Source: Agarilytica sp045430345 (lineage in GTDB: Bacteria > Pseudomonadota > Gammaproteobacteria > Pseudomonadales > Cellvibrionaceae). From it: 64,000 bases of DNA. The stretch covers positions 1,302,001-1,366,000 of the forward strand of contig JAILXT010000001.1 in NCBI GenBank assembly GCA_045430345.1, read 5' to 3'. The position numbers were made by a program, and so were the translations under genes. Under the pieces are notes generated by a model. The model did not search any database and was not told where the DNA came from. It worked only from the letters and a program-made list of their open reading frames with translations. Shown one piece after another: positions 28,394-37,938 of this stretch; the first letter of the stretch is position 1; every line of letters starts with the position of its first letter.

Positions 28394-28822
28394 TTACAAC
28401 AAGTGACGCATAATGAATACGGTAACAATACCCGCACCCATAAAACACATCGTCGCGACCAAGGATCGCAGTGAAATACGCGAAAGCCCGCAGATGCCAT
28501 GACCGCTCGTGCAACCACTGCCAATACTGATACCAACGCCGACCAAAAATCCCGACACTACGATCACAATATGATTCGCACTTTCATACACGGGTATTGG
28601 AATCCCAACAAACTTATGCGCGATAAACGCCCCGCATAAGATCCCAACCAAAAACAACCAGCGCCAGCTATTTAACGCAGAGAAAGTGCCATGTTCGCAG
28701 AACAGGGCCTGACGCACGATCCCGCTGATGCCCGCGATACGGCCAATAAACAGCAACATCACGGCCGCAGAGCCACCAATAAAAACACCACCAATGCTGG
28801 CAAGAATAAATGCTTCGTTCAT
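28394..28822 (-). CDS. YeeE/YedE-type thiosulfate/sulfur transporter half
   Basis: 142-aa polytopic membrane protein, the N-terminal half equivalent of a YeeE/YedE transporter. Motifs GGVFIGGSAAVMLLF and VGVGISIGSGCTSGHGICGL, with two conserved Cys, mark the sulfur-transport signature. AGAGGTG supports the ATG. It overlaps nothing and is 12 bp upstream of the second half. In related operons this pair works with the persulfide dioxygenase and BigR-type regulator found here. Confidence 0.85.
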   Translation of the reverse strand: MNEAFILASIGGVFIGGSAAVMLLFIGRIAGISGIVRQALFCEHGTFSALNSWRWLFLVGILCGAFIAHKFVGIPIPVYESANHIVIVVSGFLVGVGISIGSGCTSGHGICGLSRISLRSLVATMCFMGAGIVTVFIMRHLL

Positions 28823-28862
28823 TTATACACCTCTTGTATGCACTTTTTAATTCGTATCGATA

Positions 28863-29558
28863 TTACAAATTTCCGCATGATCTATTCGCGGGCACCGCAA
28901 CATCCATCATCTTAGGGTTCGGCAGATTTAAATTATCCATATGGTCCACGAACGCTTCGCGTGTTGCCAAATTGATGCGAGGATTCGATTTCTTTTCCTC
29001 GCCAATGGTTGAGATAGTAAAACCTTTGTAATCGTGACCCGGGTACACAATGGTATCTTCTGGCAATTTCATCAGTTTTTGATGCAAGGTGTCATAAAGT
29101 TGATCCGAGCTGCCGTGTTGGAAGTCTGTGCGACCAGAACCGCGTATTAATAGCGTATCACCCGTAAAAGCGTAGCGCTGATCATCGGTATCTACAAGAA
29201 ATGTGTAAGAATCGTCAGTGTGGCCAGGGGTGTACACAACCCGTACATCGATAGCGCCAACGCTGATCACTTGACCGTCTTTGAGTCCGTTGTCCGCACA
29301 TTCGACGTCACCGCTATTGCCAATAAACGTCTCGCAACCCGTGGTTTTTCTCAACGCTCCGAGCGCCGTAATGTGATCAGCATGCACGTGCGTATCCAAT
29401 GCGACTGCCAACGTTAAAGACAGTTCGTTCAACAACTGGGTATATAGATCCATTTTTTCCAACACCGGGTCGATAAATACCGCTTTGCCGCTTTTCTCAT
29501 CGCCGAGTAAATAGGTATAGGTAAATGAATTACTATCGAATAACTGTCTTATTATCAC
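28863..29558 (-). CDS. MBL-fold persulfide dioxygenase (ETHE1/Blh-like)
   Basis: 231-aa metallo-beta-lactamase-fold enzyme of the ETHE1 persulfide dioxygenase group. It has the HVHADH signature (THVHADHITALG), PGHTDDSYTF, FTGDTLLIRGSGRTDFQ and YPGHDYKG, the metal-binding motifs of non-heme iron persulfide dioxygenases. It oxidises glutathione persulfide to sulfite. It starts with GTG at 29558, with GAGGAG about 8 nt upstream. The gene sits between the sulfite/sulfur exporter and the YeeE pair in a five-gene operon, matching the role of Blh in the BigR system. No rhodanese domain is attached. Confidence 0.88.
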   Translation of the reverse strand: MIIRQLFDSNSFTYTYLLGDEKSGKAVFIDPVLEKMDLYTQLLNELSLTLAVALDTHVHADHITALGALRKTTGCETFIGNSGDVECADNGLKDGQVISVGAIDVRVVYTPGHTDDSYTFLVDTDDQRYAFTGDTLLIRGSGRTDFQHGSSDQLYDTLHQKLMKLPEDTIVYPGHDYKGFTISTIGEEKKSNPRINLATREAFVDHMDNLNLPNPKMMDVAVPANRSCGNL

Positions 29559-29592
29559 GAGTCTCTCCTCTAATTACGCTGATCTAAATACG

Positions 29593-30405
29593 TTATAACT
29601 TCGCCACCAACGTGACGGCCAAAATTACGAACATTAAAATGGCGAATATTTTCTGTAATAACGGGCCCGCCAAATAACGGCTGGTAAACACCCCCGCCGC
29701 CATGCCTAACACGCCCCCTACAGCCAACAACGCCAAAACATGCGTATCCACGTCACTGCCAAACGCAACGAAATTTACAAAACCGACCGAGCCAACGCAT
29801 GCGATCACCACAAGGGAGGTCGCAACCGCTTGTCGAATGGAAATATTGGTGAGCGCCAATAATATTGGGACGATCAAAAAGCCGCCGCCAACACCAAACA
29901 GACCCGACAAAACGCCCGTAGTTAAGGCGCCAGCGCTCATCCCCAGTACGCAGGGCACGCCAATCTGAAATTTTTTACCGTCGTTCATTTTGCAGATGGC
30001 TAACTTCCCATCCCCACGTTCACGATCCGCCCGCACCACTTTGGTTTCATCTGGTCGAGAAGAAGCCTGTATCCACATCCGCGTTGCAACGATCACCACA
30101 AGCACTGCAAAACCTAACAGCAACACCTGTTCGTCTAAACGTCGCCCTAACCAGCTCCCAAGCGGTGCACCAACACTCCCTAGGCTGGCAAAAACAACGG
30201 CGGGCAACCATTCAATATGACCCGTACGCAACTTGAGTATCACCCCGAATAACGCACTGACGGCAACGGCACCCAATGAAAGGCCAGCGGCTTGCTGCAT
30301 GGATAAATCCAAAAGATTAATGAGTAGCGGTACCGCAAAAACGGATCCGCCCGCCCCGGTTAGCCCAAGGACAACACCAATCACAACGCCAACGAACAGG
30401 GCCAT
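29593..30405 (-). CDS. TSUP-family (TauE/SafE-like) membrane exporter
   Basis: About 270-aa TauE/SafE (TSUP) family membrane protein with about eight hydrophobic segments and the duplicated Gly-rich motifs GLTGAGGSVFAVPLLINLLD and GLFGVGGGFLIVPILLAL that define the family. Members export sulfite or other small sulfonates. ATG 30405 is preferred over an in-frame TTG at 30411. It follows the ArsR gene with a 10-bp gap and precedes the persulfide dioxygenase, whose product is sulfite, which supports a sulfite-export role. Confidence 0.88.
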   Translation of the reverse strand: MALFVGVVIGVVLGLTGAGGSVFAVPLLINLLDLSMQQAAGLSLGAVAVSALFGVILKLRTGHIEWLPAVVFASLGSVGAPLGSWLGRRLDEQVLLLGFAVLVVIVATRMWIQASSRPDETKVVRADRERGDGKLAICKMNDGKKFQIGVPCVLGMSAGALTTGVLSGLFGVGGGFLIVPILLALTNISIRQAVATSLVVIACVGSVGFVNFVAFGSDVDTHVLALLAVGGVLGMAAGVFTSRYLAGPLLQKIFAILMFVILAVTLVAKL

Positions 30406-30415
30406 GAGCAAAAAC

Positions 30416-30730
30416 TCAGGAGGCGTTTGGGCGACAATAGGTATTTTTCAATACCTGAATAATGTCAGCGACAGCATCACTGCTAACACCGTAATAGATG
30501 GTTTGCGCATCCCGGCGGGTTACAACGAGCTCGGCTTTCCTGAGCGCAGCAAGGTGCTGAGATAAGGCGGATTGGGAAAGCGGGACATTCTCGTTCAGCT
30601 CCCCAACGGACAGCTCTTGGTCCATCAATGCGCATAAGATCATGAGACGGTTTTGATTGCTCATCGCCTTCAACAGGTCCGCAGCACGGCCGGCATTTTT
30701 GGCCAATTGTTCTTTTTCTAACGGGGTCAT
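30416..30730 (-). CDS. ArsR/SmtB-family regulator, BigR/SqrR-like
   Basis: 104-aa winged helix-turn-helix repressor of the ArsR family (recognition helix around SQSALSQHLAALRKAEL). It has exactly two cysteines, Cys33 (LMILCAL) and Cys99 (NTYCRP), in the positions used by BigR/SqrR to form a polysulfide link on sensing persulfide; the metal-site residues of SmtB are absent. It heads the sulfide operon and has a perfect dyad upstream, so it probably represses its own operon. The ATG at 30730 is within 17 bp of that dyad. Confidence 0.9.
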   Translation of the reverse strand: MTPLEKEQLAKNAGRAADLLKAMSNQNRLMILCALMDQELSVGELNENVPLSQSALSQHLAALRKAELVVTRRDAQTIYYGVSSDAVADIIQVLKNTYCRPNAS

Positions 30731-30746
30731 AGATGTACACCATAAG

Positions 30747-30764
30747 AATTAGTTGGTGCTAATT
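30747..30764. promoter_or_regulatory. predicted BigR-type operator
   Basis: Perfect inverted repeat AATTAG-N6-CTAATT directly upstream of the ArsR-type regulator (17 bp from its ATG), in an AT-rich stretch. Position and AT-rich dyad fit an ArsR/BigR operator. Confidence 0.7.
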
Positions 30765-30828
30765 TAGCTTTTTCTAATATATAAATCAAATGGAAGATGC
30801 GACCATGCGCTTATCTCACCGCGTGGCT

Positions 30829-33800
30829 TTAGTCAGCGGTTCCATCTCCATCGCTTAGATCGGCCTTAAGTAGCCCGTCTATCTCACTGTAATGCGCTTG
30901 AATACTTGCCAGTAGATCTTGGAAGCCACTGTTGTCTTGCGCTCTCGCCGCAGCCTCTAAGTCGGATGCCGCATCATGTAAACGTTCTGCGCCAATATTC
31001 CCCGATACACCTTTGATTTCATGGGCAATCGCGCCAACATTCTCCATATCGCCCTCTTCAACCGCCGCCGCCAATCGGCTTACACGCTCGGGCATTCCAT
31101 TAAGAAACATATCCATTAATCGGACAATACGATCACGCTTTCCTTTTATGCGTTTAAAGAACGCTTCTTTTTTCCACGCAACCAAGCCGGTCTCTGCCTG
31201 CTGACCGATAGGTTCAGATGATTCATTTTGGGGCTGTTCCTGGGCATCATCAGAAGCGGTGACCCCTGGTGTGGACTGCACAGAATTCAGCTCAACGCTG
31301 GCCCAATGCGCTAATTTATTTTCAAGAATGTTAGGGTCAATTGGCTTGGCGATATAATCATCCATACCTGCGTCGATACATTTCTCTTTATCTCCTTTCA
31401 TTGCATTCGCCGTCATCGCGATAATGGGGATTTCTTTCTTTTCAAAACCAATATGCCCCCTGCGAATGAGGCGCGTGGTTTCATATCCATCGATACCCGG
31501 CATTTGACAATCCATAAAGATCAAAGAAAAGTGATTCGGCCCATGCTCAGTGAGTGATGCCAAAGCCTTGAGACCGTTCGACGCTACCTCGATATTTAAC
31601 CCTAGCGGCTCCAATATTCCGCAGGCAACTTCCTGGTTAATGGGGTTATCCTCAACCAGTAAAATATTAGTATTTTTCAACCCGCTGGAATGTAACACTC
31701 CAGCGCTAGTATGCGTGCTGTCTTTTCCTAAGTGAATACTATCCAACAATTTAAACAAGGCGTATGGTTTTAAAGGCTTGGAAAGGAAACTGCCGTTTGC
31801 GAGCTCCATTTGATGCTCATCATTCGACATTTGATTCATCGACATCAAAGGCACAAAACGCAGTTTTGGTTCCACCACGCTATCAACCAATGCGCCTTTA
31901 ACCTTCCCAAGATGAAACTCCGTGTCACCGCCTTCAAAAATCACTACGACATTTTTAACGCTAGAATAATCCTCGTTCAGAACATCTAATAGCGTGTCCC
32001 CGTCATCAACCCGCCCGACCCCAACACGCCACGCATCGCAATGTTTAGCTATTGCGGTGTAACTGCCTTCATCACCAACGCACACCACTTGAAGCTCACT
32101 AAAGCCTTCTGGGATATTTGTTTGACCGTACTCTACGCGCGCCCGAAACCAAAATCGACTGCCGCACCCGCCCTCACTTTCAAACCCGACCTCCCCGCCC
32201 ATTAAATCCGCGAGCTTTTTAACAATGGCCAGACCTAGACCAGTGCCGCCATATTTGCGTGTGGTTGAAGCATCCACCTGACTAAAGGATTGGAACAGTT
32301 TTTCTTGTTTTTCAAGCGGGATACCAATACCGGTATCCGATATAGAGAACTCCAAATAACAAGACGCATCCTTCGCATCAACAAGATGGACCTTCGCACC
32401 GATTGTTCCTTTCTCAGTAAATTTGATTGCGTTACTCATAAAGTTGGCCAAGATTTGTCTAATCCGGCTAGGGTCGCCACGCACATTCATCGGCACACCT
32501 GGATCAACATCCAAATATAGTTCGACACCCTTTTCTTCAACCAAATAAACGAATGAATCTCCGACGCCACCCAACACTTCATATAAATTAAATTCAATAT
32601 TTTCTATTTCGAGTTTTCCTGCCTCAATTTTTGAAAAATCAAGAATATCGTTAATCAGGGAAAGTAAAGATTCGGCACTGCTATGTGCGAGTTTTGAGTA
32701 GTGATACTGCTTATCACTCAGCTGTTCTTTGAGCAACAGGTTCAACATCCCGATAACACCGTTAATGGGTGTCCGAATCTCGTGACTCATGGTTGCTAAA
32801 AATTCAGATTTTGCCTGCGCAGAAAGTTCGGCCTCTTCCTTGGCATCCTCTAACGCCCAGGATTTAAACTCTAGATCGTTCGCATATTCAATCAACTTTT
32901 CTTCTGTTTCTTTTAAGAGTGTTCGATCTTCAATACATAAAAAACTCCCCGAAACTGCACCAGACTCATCATGATCAGGCGTCCACGTGACATATGTAGA
33001 CACCTCCTCTTCTTGCAAATGGAGAGTCATATCAAAGGTTTCGGTTTTACCTTCTAAAACGCTAAATACGTAGGCATTTAACTTATCCGCCACCTCCTCG
33101 CCATAGGCTGAAGCCATATCGGTACCAACAAACTCAGAGACCTCGCGGTCAAACCAACGCTCGTGCACTAAATTGGCAAACCTGACGACTCCCTCTGCGT
33201 CTATATAAGACAGCAGCACAGGCACTTGCTGAGTAATGCCATCGATATACGTCCTTGCCTTTTTTAATTCCTTTTCCTTGAGAGATTTATCTTCAACCAA
33301 CTCGTTATAGCTTTGTACAACCACACCCAGTTCATCGTTACTTGCACCGGGCAAAAACAATACTTCTTCAACAATTTTTTGTCGCAGTAAAGTATCACGC
33401 ATGACTTTCAACGGTTTAAGTATCGCTACCCGCTGAATGACATAGACAACAAGCATCAATAGCAGCATGCCTAACACCAACGGCAGCATGATATATATTT
33501 TTAGAATTGACGTTTCGTAACGGCTACTACTCATATCGAACGTGAGCAATATCGTATAGGACCGCAGACGCTGTTCGTCTGGATCTATGATTTGTATTGG
33601 GATGGTTTTATATGCGTATTTTTTATCCAGGTATCGCGCTTCTTTACTAAGTAGCCCAGAAACATGATCATCAAATAAATTGTTTTCTAATGGGGACGCA
33701 ACATCTTTCAGCAACTTACCTTTATTTTCATTACGGTTATCCGCAATAATTTCACCCGATGAATCACGCACCAAACGCAGGCTCGCGATAGATTGTCGTG

Positions 33801-34047
33801 CAGCCAACGACATAACGAACCGACTAAGGTGATCTCTCGATGAATCGAATTCCGAAAACAAGACCAGGCTATCGGAAACATAGCGGGTCTCTTTCTCAAT
33901 ATTTTTCTCCGCAATGCTCTCCGAAAACTGATGCCCAAGAAACTCGATAATGACGACGACAACAAAACCAAACACTGCGATAGGCGCAGTGATTTTAAAC
34001 GAAAGTGAATCTCTTATTTTCTGTAGTTTCACGGGCGTAAAACTCAA
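30829..34047 (-). CDS. hybrid sensor histidine kinase (HK-REC-HPt)
   Basis: 1,072 aa. Order: two transmembrane segments (about 20-38, 184-206) flanking a roughly 145-residue extracytoplasmic sensor; HAMP-like region; PAS domain (about 268-385); coiled coil; HisKA with phospho-His422 (MSHEIRTPINGV); HATPase (NAIKF, DTGIGIP, GGTGLGLAIV); a degenerate receiver-like segment (about 650-772) lacking the phospho-Asp motif; an intact receiver with Asp846 (FMDCQMPG); and a C-terminal HPt with His1009 (AHEIKG). It is 13 bp downstream of the substrate-binding lipoprotein gene, so that protein likely provides its input. The phosphoryl output is to an unknown response regulator outside the window. Confidence 0.92.
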   Translation of the reverse strand: MSFTPVKLQKIRDSLSFKITAPIAVFGFVVVVIIEFLGHQFSESIAEKNIEKETRYVSDSLVLFSEFDSSRDHLSRFVMSLAARQSIASLRLVRDSSGEIIADNRNENKGKLLKDVASPLENNLFDDHVSGLLSKEARYLDKKYAYKTIPIQIIDPDEQRLRSYTILLTFDMSSSRYETSILKIYIMLPLVLGMLLLMLVVYVIQRVAILKPLKVMRDTLLRQKIVEEVLFLPGASNDELGVVVQSYNELVEDKSLKEKELKKARTYIDGITQQVPVLLSYIDAEGVVRFANLVHERWFDREVSEFVGTDMASAYGEEVADKLNAYVFSVLEGKTETFDMTLHLQEEEVSTYVTWTPDHDESGAVSGSFLCIEDRTLLKETEEKLIEYANDLEFKSWALEDAKEEAELSAQAKSEFLATMSHEIRTPINGVIGMLNLLLKEQLSDKQYHYSKLAHSSAESLLSLINDILDFSKIEAGKLEIENIEFNLYEVLGGVGDSFVYLVEEKGVELYLDVDPGVPMNVRGDPSRIRQILANFMSNAIKFTEKGTIGAKVHLVDAKDASCYLEFSISDTGIGIPLEKQEKLFQSFSQVDASTTRKYGGTGLGLAIVKKLADLMGGEVGFESEGGCGSRFWFRARVEYGQTNIPEGFSELQVVCVGDEGSYTAIAKHCDAWRVGVGRVDDGDTLLDVLNEDYSSVKNVVVIFEGGDTEFHLGKVKGALVDSVVEPKLRFVPLMSMNQMSNDEHQMELANGSFLSKPLKPYALFKLLDSIHLGKDSTHTSAGVLHSSGLKNTNILLVEDNPINQEVACGILEPLGLNIEVASNGLKALASLTEHGPNHFSLIFMDCQMPGIDGYETTRLIRRGHIGFEKKEIPIIAMTANAMKGDKEKCIDAGMDDYIAKPIDPNILENKLAHWASVELNSVQSTPGVTASDDAQEQPQNESSEPIGQQAETGLVAWKKEAFFKRIKGKRDRIVRLMDMFLNGMPERVSRLAAAVEEGDMENVGAIAHEIKGVSGNIGAERLHDAASDLEAAARAQDNSGFQDLLASIQAHYSEIDGLLKADLSDGDGTAD

Positions 34048-34060
34048 CGATCATTCACGA

Positions 34061-35017
34061 TTATTTGAGTTTCCCCCGATAGACAATGTCGGGCATGGTA
34101 TCGCACGGTTTTTCTAACGATTTTATATCGAACAGCACCTGGCAAACATCTCGCGCGGATTGTTCGAGTTTTTCCGCCGCCCATAGTATCTCCACTTGAG
34201 CATCACTATCCAAAATCGCTAAGTCCAATACCGCTGTACCAAACTCTTCTGCACTGATTCCCTCGCGCTCACCCATGATGCGATGCGCCTCATCAGGGTT
34301 TTTCTCAGCATAATCTAAGGCCATTTGCCACGCTTGGTGCAGTTTGATCACAAAACCGGGGTATCGCTCAAGCGCAGCCGCACTTACAGAAATCGTATCA
34401 ATAATTTCAAAGGGGATTTCTGCACTGTTAAAAATTTTATGGAAACGCGCCTGCTTCATTAGATCAATCGATGCGGGCGGGTACGTGACATAGGCGTTCA
34501 TTTTCCCTTCCTGAAATGCAGCGGCAGCATCCATCTGCTCGATATTCACCAAGGTGACATCATCTAAACCAATACCCGCTTTTGAGAGCGCTCGATGAAG
34601 AAAGTAAATCCCCAAGGACCCGAGCTCAACGCCCACCGTTTCACCTTTCAGAGCGGCAACATTCGATATGGATTTATCGGCTATCACGACATCACCACCA
34701 TTCGAATAATCTGGGATAAGTACCACTTTTACAGGGCGACCACTGAGCTGTGTCGCCTGTACGGCCTCGATCAACGTACTTGCCATCCCATCAACGCGCC
34801 CAGCGATATAGGCCCGCTGAACATCCGCGAGAGACGACAATTGCACGAGTTTAAGCCGCATCCCTAACTGCTCAAAATACCCATTCTTCTCGGCTAAATA
34901 TAAGAACTCGTACCCTGGCCATGGGTTAATCGCAATCTTTAACGTTTCCACCGGTTTTTCTGCGCAAGAGACTAGCGCCATGCAGCAAGAAATAATAAGC
35001 ATTTTGAAAAAAGACAT
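34061..35017 (-). CDS. NMT1/SsuA-like substrate-binding lipoprotein
   Basis: 318-aa lipoprotein with lipobox ALVSC (Cys18). The body matches the NMT1/taurine-thiamine binding superfamily: INPWPGYEFLYLAEKNGYF near the start, LKGETVGVELGSLGIYFLHRAL and GKMNAYVTYPPASIDL. No ABC permease or ATPase is nearby. The gene is instead the first of a two-gene unit with the hybrid histidine kinase (13-bp gap). It therefore looks like a sensory receptor, with the ligand an unknown small organic compound (possibly sulfonate, nitrate or pyrimidine precursor). Confidence 0.85.
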   Translation of the reverse strand: MSFFKMLIISCCMALVSCAEKPVETLKIAINPWPGYEFLYLAEKNGYFEQLGMRLKLVQLSSLADVQRAYIAGRVDGMASTLIEAVQATQLSGRPVKVVLIPDYSNGGDVVIADKSISNVAALKGETVGVELGSLGIYFLHRALSKAGIGLDDVTLVNIEQMDAAAAFQEGKMNAYVTYPPASIDLMKQARFHKIFNSAEIPFEIIDTISVSAAALERYPGFVIKLHQAWQMALDYAEKNPDEAHRIMGEREGISAEEFGTAVLDLAILDSDAQVEILWAAEKLEQSARDVCQVLFDIKSLEKPCDTMPDIVYRGKLK

Positions 35018-35182
35018 AGCGCAAATACCGGTGGGTGACTATAGCTTAAGCGTAGCTGGGACGGGGGGGCTGTCAAACATCGATAGCCCACACAAAAACC
35101 CCAAAACCATAGGGGTTTTAATCGCCTTTTAGACTGTTAGAATGGCGCCCCTTTTACTCGAGAATAGGCTAAGCGTTTTCCA

Positions 35183-36196
35183 ATGCCGGCTTCCACCAAC
35201 ACGCCCCCCAAAACCACATATAAAAGTCATCGCTTTTGCTTGGCGCCGATGATGACGTGGTCGGATCGTCATTGCCGGTATTTTTGGCGCTTAATGACGA
35301 AACACAGTGTGCTGTACACGGAGATGATCACCTCCGGTGCACTGATTCACGGCGATCGTGATCGCTTTCTGCAATATAACGCGGAAGAACACCCCGTCGC
35401 GCTTCAGGTCGGCGGCCACGACCCAAAAGACCTGGCCCAATGCGCACAAATGGCCGAACAATGGGGATACGATGAGATAAACCTCAATTGCGGCTGCCCC
35501 AGCGACCGCGTTCAGTCGGGGAAAATCGGTGCGATATTGATGTCGGAGCCAAATGTAGTCGCCGACTGTATTCGTGCAATGAAAGCCGCATGCAACATTC
35601 CCGTGACGATTAAGCATCGCATCGGCATTGACGATATGGAAGATTATCCAGACATGCGTGACTTCGTGGTCGCCTGCGCAGACGCCGGCTGCGATACCTT
35701 TATCGTCCACGCCCGTAAGGCTTGGCTAAAGGGGCTCAACCCAAAGGAAAACCGCGAAATCCCGCCACTGAAATATGAATTGGTGTACCGCCTAAAACAG
35801 GAACACCCCGAGCTGAACATCGTCATCAATGGCGGCATCACTACCAGTGAGCAATCCTTAACGCTTCTGGATAACGTCGATGGTGTGATGATCGGGCGCG
35901 AAGCCTATAACAACCCCTTCTTTTTGAACGGCATCGATGCGCAGATATACGGCGACACTCGGCCACAACTGAGCAGGAAAGAGATACTGGAAGCGTTTAT
36001 GGCATATTGCGACCGCCAAATAGGTGAAGGCGAAGCCATTGGTACACGGCTGGATCATATGACGCGTCATATCCTCGGCTTGTACCATGCACAACCCAGA
36101 GCACGCCTGTATCGCAAATACATTACCGAAAATGCAAAACAGCCTGGCGCCACCTCTCAGGTATTAAGGGAAGCCCTCGCCATTCTTGAAGGATAA
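35183..36196 (+). CDS. dusA: tRNA-dihydrouridine(20/20a) synthase
   Basis: 337-aa FMN-dependent dihydrouridine synthase of the DusA subfamily. It has the TIM-barrel start LAPMMTWSDRHCRYF, TEMITSGALIHGDR and the catalytic-Cys motif NLNCGCPSDRVQ, with DGVMIGREAYNNPFF near the C-terminal binding domain. It reduces U20/U20a of tRNA using NADPH. E. coli DusA is about 330 aa, so the length fits. The gene is monocistronic and divergent from the binding-lipoprotein operon. Confidence 0.95.
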   Translation: MPASTNTPPKTTYKSHRFCLAPMMTWSDRHCRYFWRLMTKHSVLYTEMITSGALIHGDRDRFLQYNAEEHPVALQVGGHDPKDLAQCAQMAEQWGYDEINLNCGCPSDRVQSGKIGAILMSEPNVVADCIRAMKAACNIPVTIKHRIGIDDMEDYPDMRDFVVACADAGCDTFIVHARKAWLKGLNPKENREIPPLKYELVYRLKQEHPELNIVINGGITTSEQSLTLLDNVDGVMIGREAYNNPFFLNGIDAQIYGDTRPQLSRKEILEAFMAYCDRQIGEGEAIGTRLDHMTRHILGLYHAQPRARLYRKYITENAKQPGATSQVLREALAILEG

Positions 36197-36358
36197 GCAC
36201 TGGCAAGAGGGATTAGAACGCGTTTCCCCCTGTATCGATCGCTCGCAAGCGCGTCCGTACAAAAAACAAACGTATTTCACGATTGCGTTCCCCGAGCTTC
36301 AGCCCGATAATACCGCCGCCCACGTACAACTAGCCAGATCGAGAGATCGAGGAGCCCC

Positions 36359-37291
36359 ATGAGCAACAAATTAGAGCAGCTCAAGCAGTATTCAAGTGTC
36401 GTCGCCGATACCGGTGATATCGAAGCCATTAAGCGTTACCAGCCGATTGACGCCACGACCAACCCTTCGCTGCTATATAAAGCCGCTCAAATGGAACAGT
36501 ATTCTGGCTTGGTCGACAGCGCCATCCAAAGTACCGATAGTGTTGCGGATGCTTCTGACCAATTGGCCGTCGCCATTGGCTCAGAGATTCTAAAAATCGT
36601 ACCAGGCCGTATCTCGACAGAAGTGGATGCACGCCTCTCTTTCGACACCAACGCCAGTGTTGAAAAAGCGAAAAAATTGATCGGCTTATATGAAGCCGCT
36701 GGCTACGGTAAAGAGCGTATCCTTATTAAGCTCGCGTCCACCTGGGAAGGTATTCGTGCTGCTGAGATCCTCGAAAAAGAAGGCATCAACTGTAACCTGA
36801 CCCTACTTTTCTCGTTCAGCCAAGCCGCTGCCTGCGCAGACGCCGGTGCCTTTTTGATTTCGCCCTTTGTTGGCCGAATCTTAGATTGGTACAAGGCCAA
36901 TACTGACAAAAAAGACTACACCGCCTTTGAGGATCCCGGTGTCCAGTCCGTCACGAAAATCTATAACTACTACAAGCAGCACAGCTATGACACTGTGGTT
37001 ATGGGCGCAAGCTTCCGAAACACAGGTGAACTAGAAGCGCTGGCCGGTTGTGACCGCCTGACGATAAGCCCAGCCTTACTCGGTGAGCTAGAAGCCGATA
37101 CAGCAGACCTTGCCCGCGTATTAAGCCCAGACAACAACGGCGACGCTATTGCTAAAACGATTGAAAACGAAGCGCAATATCGCTTCTCAATGAACGAGGA
37201 TGCAATGGCTACGGAGAAACTGGCCGAAGGCATCCGTAACTTCGTTAAGGACCAAGTGAACCTCGAAAACTTTTTGAGCGCTAAGAAGTAA
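36359..37291 (+). CDS. tal: transaldolase
   Basis: 310-aa transaldolase of the TalB type, non-oxidative pentose phosphate pathway. The Schiff-base Lys lies in ERILIKLASTWEG (about residue 125-130), with DATTNPSLL at the start and the RLTISPALL motif near 240. A GAGGAG ribosome site is 5 bp upstream of ATG. It is followed 17 bp later by a TerB-like gene, probably co-transcribed. Confidence 0.95.
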   Translation: MSNKLEQLKQYSSVVADTGDIEAIKRYQPIDATTNPSLLYKAAQMEQYSGLVDSAIQSTDSVADASDQLAVAIGSEILKIVPGRISTEVDARLSFDTNASVEKAKKLIGLYEAAGYGKERILIKLASTWEGIRAAEILEKEGINCNLTLLFSFSQAAACADAGAFLISPFVGRILDWYKANTDKKDYTAFEDPGVQSVTKIYNYYKQHSYDTVVMGASFRNTGELEALAGCDRLTISPALLGELEADTADLARVLSPDNNGDAIAKTIENEAQYRFSMNEDAMATEKLAEGIRNFVKDQVNLENFLSAKK

Positions 37292-37308
37292 ATAAAGGAC
37301 ATCACGCC

Positions 37309-37764
37309 ATGATTGCACGCCTCAAAGCCCTATTTGAAACAGATAGTACCTCATCCACCGAGCTAAACCAGGATGAGCGCAATCTGGCGTGCGCGGCGCT
37401 ACTCATTGAAGTCGCCGTTATCGATCAAGAGTTTGACCCTGCTGAATTTGCGGCAGTAAAAGAAATACTGAGCAAGCAATATGGTATCGCGCCAGAAGAG
37501 TGCGACACCATCGCAGTAATGGCACAGCAGGAATGCGAAGAAGCGACCTCCATGTATCAGTTCACGAAGAAGGTCAATCACCACTGTAGCCCTGAAGAGA
37601 AGTACGAGCTCGTAAAAGGGATGTGGACTATCGCCTATGCTGACGGCGATCTGGATAAGTACGAGGAGTATATTATTCGCAAAACCTGCGACCTCCTCTA
37701 TGTTGCCCACGGTGACTTTATCCGTGCTAAGCACGATGCCCGCGCGCTTATTGGCGACAAATAG
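37309..37764 (+). CDS. TerB-family protein
   Basis: 151-aa all-helical, acidic TerB-like protein (DjlA/TerB superfamily). The N-terminal helix pair ERNLACAALLIEVAVIDQEFDPAEFAAV and the C-terminal WTIAYADGDLDKYEEYIIRK are the two repeats, each with the acidic Asp-based loop typical of TerB. AAAGGA precedes the ATG by 12 nt. It sits in the tal transcript. Function in such stand-alone proteins is unknown; the tellurite name is historical. Confidence 0.8.
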   Translation: MIARLKALFETDSTSSTELNQDERNLACAALLIEVAVIDQEFDPAEFAAVKEILSKQYGIAPEECDTIAVMAQQECEEATSMYQFTKKVNHHCSPEEKYELVKGMWTIAYADGDLDKYEEYIIRKTCDLLYVAHGDFIRAKHDARALIGDK

Positions 37765-37938
37765 TTAACACAAGACCTCCCGCTCTCCTCCACAAATTTA
37801 ATGATTGGTCACTCCTTGTTCGATCACATCCCATAATCGTGATTACACCTCGCTTGCCCCGCTCATTTCCACACGAGACGCACTTTCTTAACTACACTAA
37901 TAGACATTGAATCCATTGCATCGTGAGCCCCAATCAAT

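Noticed and set aside
30233..30565. 110-aa plus-strand frame over the exporter and ArsR genes
   Set aside because: Overlaps two well-supported minus-strand genes and has no family signal.
35095..35119. 8-bp hairpin AAAACCCC/GGGGTTTT
   Set aside because: It sits between divergent genes upstream of both, where no transcript should end; it resembles a terminator but has no gene to serve, so it was not listed as one.
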